From contig NTLA01000001.1 of assembly GCA_002457435.1 (NCBI GenBank), positions 1 through 64,000 on the forward strand: DNA of 64,000 bases, given 5' to 3'. Under the pieces are notes generated by a model, which saw nothing but the letters and a program-made list of their open reading frames with translations, did not search any database and had not been told where the DNA came from. This DNA is from Acidimicrobiales bacterium MED-G01. GTDB lineage: Bacteria; Actinomycetota; Acidimicrobiia; Acidimicrobiales; Poriferisodalaceae. Of this stretch, positions 1 through 11,516 are shown piece after piece. Position 1 is the first letter of the stretch; every line of letters starts with the position of its first letter. A program made the translations under genes and the position numbers.

Positions 1-391
1 GCCACGGATCTATTTGCACTGTCGTTGGGTCAGTTATTCCTCGTTGTTCCAACGCCTCTTGAAAAGTTGGATCGGTTCTACAAGCCTCCATCACTTTGAA
101 CAACTCTACGAATCCGACTCGAGGTACAACATCAGGGACTGCTTCCCAACGATCCACCTCGCGACGAGTTACCGATACGCGAGCTTCGTAGACCTCGCCG
201 GAATGGCGGACCACTAAGTCCAACCGCCGGTCCGCACCGTCCCCGCGCTGCCAAGCGGCAACTTCATCTTTCGGCGGCTCATAAATGCAACAGCCGTGAA
301 ACGTAGACGTATCGTCGATTCGGCCCGCATCACGTAATACGTCGACACAGGTTTCAATTTCCTCAGCGGTCATCATTGAAAGTGGATGCAT
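1..391 (-). CDS. Copper-containing primary amine oxidase, N-terminal fragment (runs off window start)
   Basis: Reverse-strand frame from ATG at 391: MHPLSMMTAEEIETCVDVLRDAGRI...EARVSVTRREVDRWEAVPDV...ALEQRGITDPTTVQIDPWR, typical of amine oxidase N2/N3 domains; open at window edge and absent from the ORF track. Confidence 0.75.
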   Translation of the reverse strand, partial: MHPLSMMTAEEIETCVDVLRDAGRIDDTSTFHGCCIYEPPKDEVAAWQRGDGADRRLDLVVRHSGEVYEARVSVTRREVDRWEAVPDVVPRVGFVELFKVMEACRTDPTFQEALEQRGITDPTTVQIDPW

Positions 392-486
392 GGACTAACA
401 CTAGGTCCGAATTATTACAACCGGAAATAGCGTGACCTTTGACCAGAAGTTCCCTAGTCTGCGAGAGCAGACTTTGGAGGACTTAG

Positions 487-954
487 ATGCTTGAGGCTGG
501 AATTTCAGCGCCGCCATTTACCTTGGCGGATCAGGACGCAAACGAAGTGTCACTTGGCGATTACGGCGGACAGTGGGTCTTGCTCTGGTGGTACCCAAAA
601 GCAGCGACACCGGGTTGAACGACTGAAGGACAGGGGCTCCGTGATCGAGCCTCAGATTTCGATGCAGCCAACATCGCCATTTTGGGCGCTTCTTTCGACA
701 CCGTCGAAGAACAGAAAGCGTTCGCCGACAAAGAGAGCCTTCCTTTCCCGCTACTTTCGGACCCTGATCGTGCTGTAGGAGAGTCATACGGAGTGGCACG
801 TCGACCCGACCACGATTTCGCTGGATGGCCCCGAAGGGCGAGCTTCCTGATCGACCCCGACGGAGTTGTGGCGAAGGTCTACGACTTCGCTGACAAACCA
901 GATCTCGCTGAGCATGCCGCGACGGTTTTGAACGACCTCCAGGAATTGAGATAG
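487..954 (+). CDS. Bcp/AhpC-type peroxiredoxin, predicted selenoprotein (Sec at in-frame TGA 616-618, residue 44)
   Basis: GGAGG upstream of ATG 487; MLEAGISAPPFTLADQDANEVSLGDYGGQWVLLWWYPKAATPG[TGA]TTEGQGLRDRASDFDAANIAILGASFDTVEEQKAF...; TGA replaces the peroxidatic Cys codon of the PG-C-T motif; same frame continues to TAG 952-954. Confidence 0.85.
633..653 (+). promoter_or_regulatory. Candidate bacterial SECIS hairpin for peroxiredoxin Sec codon
   Basis: GGGGCTC (633-639) / GAGCCTC (647-653), 7-bp stem with one G-U, 7-nt loop CGTGATC with G at loop position 2; loop starts 22 nt after TGA. Confidence 0.6.
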
Positions 955-973
955 TTGGCGGCGGCACGCCGTT

Positions 974-2611
974 ATGTCCATAGAAGACCGCATCTGTGAT
1001 CGATTAGGGACGCTGTACCCCAATCATGACGGAAGCCGCCTACTTGAGCGGTGCAAGAGTGCTTTGGGTAAGCCGGAGGTCCTCATCGACTCGAGTAAAT
1101 GGTCCGAACAAGACGCCGTATTGATCTGCTATCCGGACCAAGTGGTTGACGATAAGCGATCGTCGCTTGGGTGTCTTGAAGCCATCTTGGGAGAGATGGG
1201 CGAGGCGTTCTCAACAGTCCACATACTTCCGTTCTTTCCTTCTAGTTCGGATGGAGGGTTCGCTGTTGTTGACCACCACGTCGTTGACAAAAAGTTCGGA
1301 AGTTGGGATGACGTCAGTTCCATCGCCTCAAACCATCAAGTCATGGCAGACCTGGTACTTAATCACGTCAGTTCTTCACATCGTTGGGTGAAAGAATTCC
1401 GAGCTGATGTAGAACCCGGACGCAGCTGCTTAAAGACCGCATCGAAACACGACGATTTGTCAGCGGTTGTGAGGCCTCGGACGTCAGACCTATTAGTTCC
1501 CTGCGAAACCGCAGCCGGCACAAGATATTTGTGGTGCACCTTTGGTCCCGATCAAATTGATTTGGACTGGTCTGAGTTCGAAGTTCTAATGGAGATCCTC
1601 AGAGTCATAAATGTTTTACTTCTGGCAGGGATTCGATGGTTTCGTCTTGACGCGGTCGCTTACGCTCAAAAGCGTGTGGGCGGTGACTGTATCCACCTCG
1701 AAGAAACACACGAGTTGGTCCGGCTACTCAGAGATCTCTTGGCCTGGCGCAGTCCGAGCGCCTGCTTAGTAACGGAAACCAATGTCCCACATTACGAAAA
1801 TCTTTCATACCTTCGTGACGGTGAGCAGGCTCATGTCGCATACAACTTCACGCTTGCACCGCTTCTTGCTTACTCATTGACCTTCGGATCCAGCGCTGAG
1901 ATCGCCAAATGGCTACGCGACGCAGAACAACCACCCGAATCCACCACCATGCTTAATTTCTTGGCGAGTCACGACGGTATTGGCATACGACCAACTGAAG
2001 GCATCCTGAATGGCGAGGAAATCCAAGCCCTCGTTGACGCATCTATCGGAGCGAACGGAACCTGGTCTGGTAGAAGTGATGGAGAAGAGATACTCCCCTA
2101 TGAATTGAATATCGCCGCGGCGTCGTTGTTGGGAATCGATCGTCTGTTGACCGCCCATACTGTGCTAGCGAGTTTGCGTGGAATACCGACCTACTACCTG
2201 TCCGCAATCGAAGGCGAACCCAACGACATGGAGGCTGCAGAGAGAGAAGGCGATAGCCGAGCTCTGAACAGACCCAAACACACAGTCGCTACTCGTCGCG
2301 CAAAATTGATTGGCGACCGAAAGGCCAGTCGAGATGAGCTGCTTCGAAGATTGAATTTGCGTCGAAAGATTCCAGCATTCCATCCCGAAGCAAGACAACA
2401 CATATTGGAACTGGAAAGCCCTCTTTTGGGGATTATCCGTGGGGAAGGAGCCTCCTCAGTAGAGATCATCGCCAATTTGGGTTTCACCGAGGTGCGGTGC
2501 AACATTCCCGAACCAAGATTCGACCTGTTAACAAGCCAAGAGATTCATGGAGAACTTCCAGTGGCGCCAGGCGACGTGCTGTGGCTCTCCACGAGCGACG
2601 CTAAATCCTGA
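974..2611 (+). CDS. GH13 sucrose-phosphorylase-like / glucosylglycerate phosphorylase-like protein
   Basis: ILPFFPSSSDGGFAVVDHHVVD, DLVLNHVS, IRWFRLDAVAY, LVTETNVPHYEN, LASHDGIG motifs of GH13 subfamily 18. Confidence 0.8.
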   Translation: MSIEDRICDRLGTLYPNHDGSRLLERCKSALGKPEVLIDSSKWSEQDAVLICYPDQVVDDKRSSLGCLEAILGEMGEAFSTVHILPFFPSSSDGGFAVVDHHVVDKKFGSWDDVSSIASNHQVMADLVLNHVSSSHRWVKEFRADVEPGRSCLKTASKHDDLSAVVRPRTSDLLVPCETAAGTRYLWCTFGPDQIDLDWSEFEVLMEILRVINVLLLAGIRWFRLDAVAYAQKRVGGDCIHLEETHELVRLLRDLLAWRSPSACLVTETNVPHYENLSYLRDGEQAHVAYNFTLAPLLAYSLTFGSSAEIAKWLRDAEQPPESTTMLNFLASHDGIGIRPTEGILNGEEIQALVDASIGANGTWSGRSDGEEILPYELNIAAASLLGIDRLLTAHTVLASLRGIPTYYLSAIEGEPNDMEAAEREGDSRALNRPKHTVATRRAKLIGDRKASRDELLRRLNLRRKIPAFHPEARQHILELESPLLGIIRGEGASSVEIIANLGFTEVRCNIPEPRFDLLTSQEIHGELPVAPGDVLWLSTSDAKS

Positions 2612-3720
2612 ACGCAGCCAGGAAATTCAAGACGCAGCTGATCCCAAGAGGGAAGCTCCGGAGGCAAAGCAGACTTAGTTTCGCGGACGAGTTTTGAAAA
2701 TAAGGCGACTGCAGCGACCTCTTCCGGTTCATTTACTGGAATTCCGTTACTGATTGAATTTGCCCGGTGAGCCGACACTGCGTGTCGGAGACTTTCATCG
2801 AAAATGTCTGCATCTACCTCGTCTAGACCAGCAACTGACAGAAGGGTGCTAATAACATCTCGAGCCATGTGATGCAGACCCAGGTCCGCGTCGTCCACTG
2901 AGAGCAATTGATGCTTGTGGTCATAGCGGTCCGTGAGGTCTGTTTGGGCGACAGCAGCGCCCAAAGATTGCGCAGCGGTGAGCAAAGCGATGTCGACGCC
3001 CCAATGCTCAGGCATGGCAATTGAATTTGCCACCGATATCCGCGAAGCGAATTCACCCGCTAATGGATACCGGAAGGACTCCAGATACCTGAGACGGACA
3101 TTTTCTGGTGCCAAGGAAACCAGCGACGCCAGTAAGGGCCACACCAAAAGCCGTGTAACACGGCCATTCAGCCCCGCTTCATCGAAACGCGGATAAAAAC
3201 CCTTTACGAAGTCGAATCCAAGTCGCTCATCAACTATCGGATGGGCGAGCCTCGCGACGAACGAAGCTTTATAGGTTGAAATGTCAGCATCGTGAACCAC
3301 GACGGTGTCGATCTGGCTGAAACCGTTGGCGACTCCCACACATCGCCACAGGTTTCGACCCTTACCGGTTCCAGGGCCAATTCCGACCTTCCGATCGAAC
3401 TCCTTCATGTCCCCACTGTCGTTCCAGACAACTGTGGTTGGTTGCGGCAGTCGAGAAAATAGTGATTGCGCAGCCTCAAACGAATTGCTGTCGGCGCCGT
3501 CGACACCGACAATCACCCTGCCCAACCATTCAAGCTCCGATAGGTGTTGGACGATCTTCGGTAACGCTGAGCCATCAAACTCACTAATAAGGCACGGCAA
3601 AATCAAAGCGACCCCGTTGCCGACATCGGGCTGAGCGAAATACGTCAGGGCCTCCTCGCTCCGATCAGTATTCAACCGGTGCAGGGTGGTAATTGGACCT
3701 TGTTGTTGAAAGTCAGCCAT
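2545..3720 (-). CDS. Glucosyl-3-phosphoglycerate synthase-like glycosyltransferase (proteobacterial GpgS type)
   Basis: LILPCLISEFDG, VIVGVDGAD, GPGTGKGRNLWRC, VVHDADI, ESFRYPLAGEF, DRYDHKHQLLS; ORF extends to 3855, MADFQQQ start at 3720 preferred because the longer form overlaps guaB. Confidence 0.75.
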   Translation of the reverse strand: MADFQQQGPITTLHRLNTDRSEEALTYFAQPDVGNGVALILPCLISEFDGSALPKIVQHLSELEWLGRVIVGVDGADSNSFEAAQSLFSRLPQPTTVVWNDSGDMKEFDRKVGIGPGTGKGRNLWRCVGVANGFSQIDTVVVHDADISTYKASFVARLAHPIVDERLGFDFVKGFYPRFDEAGLNGRVTRLLVWPLLASLVSLAPENVRLRYLESFRYPLAGEFASRISVANSIAMPEHWGVDIALLTAAQSLGAAVAQTDLTDRYDHKHQLLSVDDADLGLHHMARDVISTLLSVAGLDEVDADIFDESLRHAVSAHRANSISNGIPVNEPEEVAAVALFSKLVRETKSALPPELPSWDQLRLEFPGCVQDLASLVESHSTSPGATGSSP

Positions 3721-3748
3721 GCCGTTCCTGTCGTCGCGCCTACGGTAG

Positions 3749-5391
<1,643 letters not shown>

Positions 5392-5406
5392 ACCAATTTT
5401 GAGCGT

Positions 5407-7918
5407 CTACAGCGCCTCAATGCCGGTCAACTTCGTAACCGCTTCTCCAGCTTCCCGCGATTGCTGAAGATCGACAATCCCGGTAAGCCGCCACTCGTTG
5501 AAACCTTTCGGATCACAGATGATCTGCTCCACGGTGAACGTTTTGTCATTATCACCGCCAACGGTGAACCACTGATCAGATCGAGCATCGGGGCCGGTCG
5601 ATACTTCAGCAAAATCGTTCCAGTAAGGACTGGCAAGGTCTCTAACCCGCTCTGGATCACATAGTTCCCCTAACGCTTCCTCAGCCAAGGCGTTGTAGTC
5701 AGCTCGAGCAAAAAGTTGGACCCACCGGAAGGCAGCATTCCTGATCATGACGTGGAAGGCACGGGTCTGAGTAGTTATATCAAACACCTGAGGACGAACT
5801 TCTTCTGTCAAAATCTGCGGGTTCTGTAGCCGTTCCCATTCATCGAGCAGGCTGCTATCAACTTGGCGTATTAAGGCTCCAAGCCACTCAGTAAGGTCAG
5901 ACAAATCATCATTCCAAGAACTGTCAGGGACCGTTTTCTGCAAGCCCTTGTAGGCATCGGTGAGGTAGCGAAGAAAAACTCCCTCCGATCCTTTGATTCC
6001 GTAATGATTCACGTACTCACGAAATGTCATAGCCCGTTCATACAAATCCCGAACGATCGACTTTGGCCGGAGATTTTCTTGGCCGACCCAAGGGTGGTGG
6101 AGAGCCCACGCGTCAAAGGTCGTGTACAAAAACTCTCGGAGCGGCTTCGGCCATTCGACCTCATCAAGTCTTGCCATACGTTCTTCGTATTCGACTCCGT
6201 CGCGTTTCAACTCGGCAAACAACTCGTCGCGTGCTTTATCAGCTTGTCGAGCCAATATCACTCCGGGATTCTCCAGTACGGACTCAACCAAAGTGAGTAC
6301 GTCTAGCGAGTAGCTCGGGACGTCTTGGTCTAAGAGCTCGACTGCATCGAGAACGAAGAGAGAGAGTGTTGCCGTCAAATCGAACTCCGCCTGAAGATCC
6401 AAATTGACTCGAACAAGACGCCCTTCAGAGTCAGGGCTGTCAAGAGTCTCAACAACTCCTGCTGCAACAAGCGACCGGTACATTCCCAGCGCCTGCCGGA
6501 TCTGGTAGCGCTGTTTCGATCGCGGTAGATGATTCTGGGTGAGTAGTTCCCTCAAGCCACGACACCCATCGCCTGGCCGATCCAATACGTTGAGGAGCAT
6601 CGAGTGGGAGACTTCAAAACTCGAAATCAGAGCCTCGGGTGGGCTGCTCAGCAGTCGCTCAAAAGTTTGTTCATCCCAATGTGCATAGCCCCTCTCGGGA
6701 GGTCTTTTACGTTGAATTTTTTTGCGTTTCTTGGGATCCTCAGCCGCCTTCTTTGAAGCTTTCAAGTTTTCAACATGGTGTTCAGGTGCTTGACACCACA
6801 CGAATCCATGGTCGTCGAAACCTTTACGCCCGGCTCTACCGGCTATTTGGTGGAAATCTCGAACGCTAAGAACTTTCGTTTCATGGCCATCGAATTTGCA
6901 TAACTGAGTGAAGAGAACTGTTCGGATAGGAACGTTGACACCCACGCCGAGAGTGTCGGTGCCACATATGAGCTTTAACAGTCCTTCTTGGGCTAGGCGT
7001 TCAACCAAGAGGCGGTACTTCGGCAAGAGACCAGCATGGTGAATCCCGATCCCCGCTTTAATAAACCTGGCGACGTCCTTACCGAAGGGAGAATCAAAAC
7101 GGAAATCAGCGATCTCATCTTTTATTTGTTGCTTTTCGTCACGTGAAAGGACATCCAAACTAGTCAACGCCTGCGCTCTTTCAGAAGCTGCCCTTTGAGT
7201 GAAATGGACTATGTAGATGGGAGCCCTATTCAGTTCAACTAGATCGTGAATCGATTCCAACAACGTTGACTCTCGATATTCCCAATCCAAAGGAACGGGC
7301 CGTTCGGTAGCTGTCACTTCAACGGCAGGACGGTTGCTTCGACGTTCAAGGTCTTCCAAAAAGAACTGAACCGGACCGAGCGTCGCGCTCATTAAGACAA
7401 ACTGTGTTTCTGTCAACTCGAGAAGAGGCACTTGCCACGCCCACCCTCGATCACGATCGGAGTAAAAGTGAAATTCGTCGATAACGGCCGTATCTACCGG
7501 TGCCGATGAACCATGCCTTAACGCGAGATTTGCGAGAACTTCTTGAGTGCAGCAAACAATCGGAGCGTCCGGATTCACCGAAGCATCACCAGTGATCATT
7601 CCGACGTTGCTGGCCCCAAATTCGTTGCAGAGAGAAAAAAACTTTTCTGACACCAGTGCTTTGATCGGAGCCGTATACCAACAGCGCTTTGAATTAGCGA
7701 CAGCGTCAAAGTGGGCCGCAGTGGCAACCAATGATTTCCCGGAACCGGTTGGGGTCGTAAGAACTACATGTTGACCGGAAAAAATCTCCAGAACCGCTTC
7801 CTCTTGAGCTTCGTAAAGATCAATTTCTGCCGCGGTCGCCCAACTCAAAAAACCATCAAGCAAATTCTCCGAACTTGCATCAGAGGGAAGAAAATCCAAT
7901 AAACGAGGTTTGTTCACA
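5407..7918 (-). CDS. DEAD/DEAH-box (Ski2-like) helicase with DUF3516-type C-terminus
   Basis: VVLTTPTGSGKSLVA, VIDEFHFYSD, LMSATLG, GIGIHHAGLLPKYR, FHQIAGRAGRKGFD; GTG start at 7918 chosen near stop of upstream gene (ORF open to 7992). Confidence 0.9.
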
Positions 7919-9107
7919 ACGGACGTAACTGGCTGAGGCGGTCGTTCAGTAGAACCCCAGTTGGATCGACGTCTTCCCGCACACGCCACCACTGAGTCCA
8001 GTGGTCATAATCTGCTTCTAATTGGTCACCGGTCAAGTAATGAACCTTTCCCCAATGTGGGCGCCCCCCATACGACCTGAAGATCTTTTCGGCGTCCCGG
8101 TAGTAGGAGGTTTCATCGTTTTCTACAGCTTCATGAATAGAAATTGTGACTGTGGGGCGCTCTCTCGCTGGGGAGAGCCAAACGTCGTCAGCTGCGACCG
8201 TTCGATACTCGATCGGCCATTCCACGTCTGGATAGCGACCAGCTATTAAATCCTTAATTTCCTCGATACAAGCAGGACCATTCTCCGATGGCACTGAGTA
8301 CTCCATCTCTGTGTGTGGGTTTAGGCGTTGGTTCGGTAAAACCTCAAAACTCCACCCCAGTCGCTGACCTTCTTCCCCTAGGGGGTACCTAGGAGGTTCT
8401 TGGGTGATATCGATCGATTTGCAAACGGCTCGGTCCTGTCCAGGCCACCAAAAGTATTCGAAATGTCGGGTCGCTTGTGTCAGCTCGTCAACCCTTTCCA
8501 TGACGCTGTCGAGCGGCTCAAGCCATTGATGTTCCTCGAGTCGGTACGCCTCTCGGACCTGAATCGTGGCCTCCAAAACTACTCCGATGGCTCCCAATGA
8601 CAGTCGAGCAGCTTCGAAGAGGTCGGGCTCTGACTCATTGCTACAAGTGACCACCGAACCGTCAACTAGTACGAGCGATAGTTGAGTTACTGCACTCGAA
8701 AAACTTCCGAGGTTGATTCCGGTGCCGTGAGTGCCGGTGGCTATGGCGCCCCCAATTGATTGTTGATCAATATCGCCTTGGTTGAGTAGTCCCATTCCGT
8801 GGTCAAGGAGGGGCCGGCCACAGGCATGAATTTTGGTGCCCGCGCGGAACGTCGCGGTCATCGCCTCCTCGTCAACGGAGACGAGTCCGGCCAAAGGACG
8901 GGTATCAAGAATTACCCCGTCGGTGGGAAGTAGTGGGTAGTGGGAATGCGCAGTGCCTGCAGTGCGAACAGTCCACCCGCCTTCGCGGGCTGCGGAGAGT
9001 TCACTTCTGATGGCATCAACGGTGCCGACTTGAACAATGCTTTGAGGCTCAGCTGAAAGTTTCCCGGACCAGTTCGTCCAAGTTGCCTTGCTGCCATGGT
9101 CTGTCAT
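7914..9107 (-). CDS. FAD-linked D-arabinono-1,4-lactone / L-gulonolactone oxidase-type oxidoreductase
   Basis: VRTAGTAHSHYPLLPTDGVILDTRPL, INQGDIDQQSIGGAIATGTHGTG-type FAD-binding motif; C-terminal WGKVHYL. Confidence 0.88.
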   Translation of the reverse strand: MTDHGSKATWTNWSGKLSAEPQSIVQVGTVDAIRSELSAAREGGWTVRTAGTAHSHYPLLPTDGVILDTRPLAGLVSVDEEAMTATFRAGTKIHACGRPLLDHGMGLLNQGDIDQQSIGGAIATGTHGTGINLGSFSSAVTQLSLVLVDGSVVTCSNESEPDLFEAARLSLGAIGVVLEATIQVREAYRLEEHQWLEPLDSVMERVDELTQATRHFEYFWWPGQDRAVCKSIDITQEPPRYPLGEEGQRLGWSFEVLPNQRLNPHTEMEYSVPSENGPACIEEIKDLIAGRYPDVEWPIEYRTVAADDVWLSPARERPTVTISIHEAVENDETSYYRDAEKIFRSYGGRPHWGKVHYLTGDQLEADYDHWTQWWRVREDVDPTGVLLNDRLSQLRPL

Positions 9108-9147
9108 GCAGAGGAGCATAGGACCCAAAATCGGACGTCAGAATGCG

Positions 9148-10134
9148 TTAGGCCTGCTCGTTGTTGGAGTTTCTGCCCGGCCAAACCTCGGGATTGAGGA
9201 TATGCGAGGGTTTGATGCCGGCGAAAGCGGCCGCAACCTGATCTAGGGCCATGGTAAAAATCCGGTTTCTCCCCGCCGCCGTCGCGGACGCGACATGAGG
9301 GGTTACTAGAACGCTTTCGTGTTGCAACAGAGGATGTTCCGCAGGGAGTGGCTCTGGTTCAGTCACATCAAGGCCCGCGCCACCAACCTTCCCGCTGTCT
9401 AAAGCCTCAAGAAGAGCGTCGTCGTCTATCAGACCACCCCGAGCGGTGTTTACGATGAAAACCCCGTCACGCATGCGACCAATCAAGCTGCTGCCTACCA
9501 AGTGGCGGGTCTTTGAACTAAGTGGGGCATGGATGGAAACGATTTGAGCTTCGGAGACCGCTTCTCCAAGATCGGTCGAACGTGTGACCCCAAGCGCTTC
9601 AAATCTTTCGTCTGACTCAAACGGGTCATACGCAGTGACGTGAATCCCAGCGGCTTTAGCAACCTTTGCTACTCGTGAACCAATCCGACCCAGACCAATG
9701 AGAGTGAGACGTGCTCCGTCGAGCTCTAGTGCATTGTGGCTAGCCCCGTAGTTCCCCTCTTGCCGTTGGAGGCGATTTGCACTTTGCTCCAATCCTTTGG
9801 TTACCGAAAAGATCAAAGCTAAAGCATGCTCTGCGGTGGAAATTGTGGGTCCGTCGGGCGTATTACAAGCAGCTACTCCAGCATCGGTCGCATCGTGCAG
9901 GACGATGTTGTCGAATCCGATGCCCGCGCGAACTAGGACCCGTAGCTCTGAAGCCAGGGCGAAGACAGTCCGGTCGTAAATGATTGAGGCACCTGCTATG
10001 ACGCCGTCTGCGCGATCGATGCCATCAAGAGGGTCATCTGACTGAGGCCATTCGATATTTACCTCGGCGGGAGCAAGTTCAGCTAACTCTGGAGCGGGAC
10101 GGCGGTCGAACCAAATAGTGGGTAAATCAGACAT
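9148..10134 (-). CDS. D-isomer-specific 2-hydroxyacid dehydrogenase
   Basis: LIGLGRIGSRVAKVAKAAGIHVTAYDPF, NTARGGLIDDDALLEAL, GLDVTEPEPLPAEHPLL. Confidence 0.92.
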   Translation of the reverse strand: MSDLPTIWFDRRPAPELAELAPAEVNIEWPQSDDPLDGIDRADGVIAGASIIYDRTVFALASELRVLVRAGIGFDNIVLHDATDAGVAACNTPDGPTISTAEHALALIFSVTKGLEQSANRLQRQEGNYGASHNALELDGARLTLIGLGRIGSRVAKVAKAAGIHVTAYDPFESDERFEALGVTRSTDLGEAVSEAQIVSIHAPLSSKTRHLVGSSLIGRMRDGVFIVNTARGGLIDDDALLEALDSGKVGGAGLDVTEPEPLPAEHPLLQHESVLVTPHVASATAAGRNRIFTMALDQVAAAFAGIKPSHILNPEVWPGRNSNNEQA

Positions 10135-10217
10135 GTTGAGATTTTAATTCTGTTCACGATGTTCCAACCGACTTGGCGTCTGCTTTCTCATTACATTGGA
10201 ACTACCGGGGAGAAGTC

Positions 10218-11516
10218 ATGCACGTTGATGAAGCAGTTATCCATGATTTAGACAGGTATCGAAGCGAAGGATACCCCTGGGATGAATGGGACTTATTTCG
10301 AAGCGAAGCTCCTGTTTATTGGTATGAACGGGAAGGGATCACGCCGTTTTGGTCGATCACTCGATACGCAGACGTCAAACAAGTCTCGGGAGACAACGAG
10401 ACCTTCGCCAACGGTCAAGGCAGACTTCGCCTCGATTTAGCTGAGCGTGATACGCGTTTCTGGGATGGCTATCGCGAACGAATGACTGAACGGGGCTGGG
10501 ACCCTGACGAACCCCCTGACTTCATTTACACCGACCGCCCGGTTCATTGGGACATGCGGCGTTTGGTTTCCCCCGAGTTCACCCCGAAGGCAATGCGGTC
10601 GCGCGAAGAATCTCTCACAATCCATGCCCAGATGTATGCCGACCAATTCGCTGCAACTCTCGACGCGAAGGGAACAGCGGATCTGGTTGAAGATTTAGCT
10701 GTGAAGCTTCCTTTGGCCACTATTTGCGAGATGATGGGAGCTGCACCGGAGGATTGGGAACAAGTCCACGCTTGGACGGCCATTTTGTTTGACGACCCGG
10801 CGCTTATGCGGTTCGCCAAAGAAGGGGAATCCAAGAAAGAGATGCGGCGGCGGATGTTCGTCGAATTTGAAGATTGGATTTTTGAGCAGATTACACAACG
10901 CCGTTCAACCGATTGCAGTGGACCCGATCTAATATCCATTTTGTTGCGTTCCGAAATTGCTAATGAACCCCTCACAGCGCAGCAATTATTGGGATACATA
11001 CGAGTGCTAATAGCGGCTGGTAATGAAACAACTCGGAATGCGGCCACGGGAGGAATGATCGCCCTTCTAGAACATCCTGCGGAACTCAAATTTTTGTTCA
11101 ATCACCTAGATGAGACCGATGTTCTCGACGTCGGCGTTGAGGAAATCCTTCGGTGGACCTCACCCGTGATCCAGTTTGCTCGTGTGTGCACGCGAGACAC
11201 TGAAATCAGCGGCCAAGCGATCAAGGCCGGTGACCATGTTGGCATTTGGCACGCTTCCGCCAACAGAGACGAACGACAATTTGAGGAGCCATACCGGTTT
11301 GATGTTCAGAGGACCCCAAACGACCACCTCGCATTCGGTCACGGAGCCCACTTTTGTCTCGGCACCCATTTAGCGCGCTGGGAGTTACGTTCATTCTTCC
11401 GATCTGTGATCCCGCTGTTGCCAGAGCTAAGACTCGAGGGAGACATGGAACGCGTCGGTCACCTGCACGTCGGACCGATCCAACGGCAAATGGTGGTCAA
11501 ACGAGAAGACGCTTAA
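10218..11516 (+). CDS. Cytochrome P450
   Basis: LIAAGNETTRNA (I helix), EEILRW (ExxR), FGHGAHFCLGTHLARWEL (heme Cys). Confidence 0.95.
   Translation: MHVDEAVIHDLDRYRSEGYPWDEWDLFRSEAPVYWYEREGITPFWSITRYADVKQVSGDNETFANGQGRLRLDLAERDTRFWDGYRERMTERGWDPDEPPDFIYTDRPVHWDMRRLVSPEFTPKAMRSREESLTIHAQMYADQFAATLDAKGTADLVEDLAVKLPLATICEMMGAAPEDWEQVHAWTAILFDDPALMRFAKEGESKKEMRRRMFVEFEDWIFEQITQRRSTDCSGPDLISILLRSEIANEPLTAQQLLGYIRVLIAAGNETTRNAATGGMIALLEHPAELKFLFNHLDETDVLDVGVEEILRWTSPVIQFARVCTRDTEISGQAIKAGDHVGIWHASANRDERQFEEPYRFDVQRTPNDHLAFGHGAHFCLGTHLARWELRSFFRSVIPLLPELRLEGDMERVGHLHVGPIQRQMVVKREDA

Noticed and set aside
616-618. TGA in the peroxiredoxin interpreted as nonsense mutation/pseudogene
   Set aside because: The stop falls exactly on the catalytic Cys codon, the downstream frame is intact and conserved, there is a SECIS-like hairpin, and a second Sec-type gene is in the same window
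518-967. Long antisense ORF opposite the peroxiredoxin (149 aa)
   Set aside because: Arg/Pro-rich composition with no recognisable motif; a shadow ORF of the Sec gene
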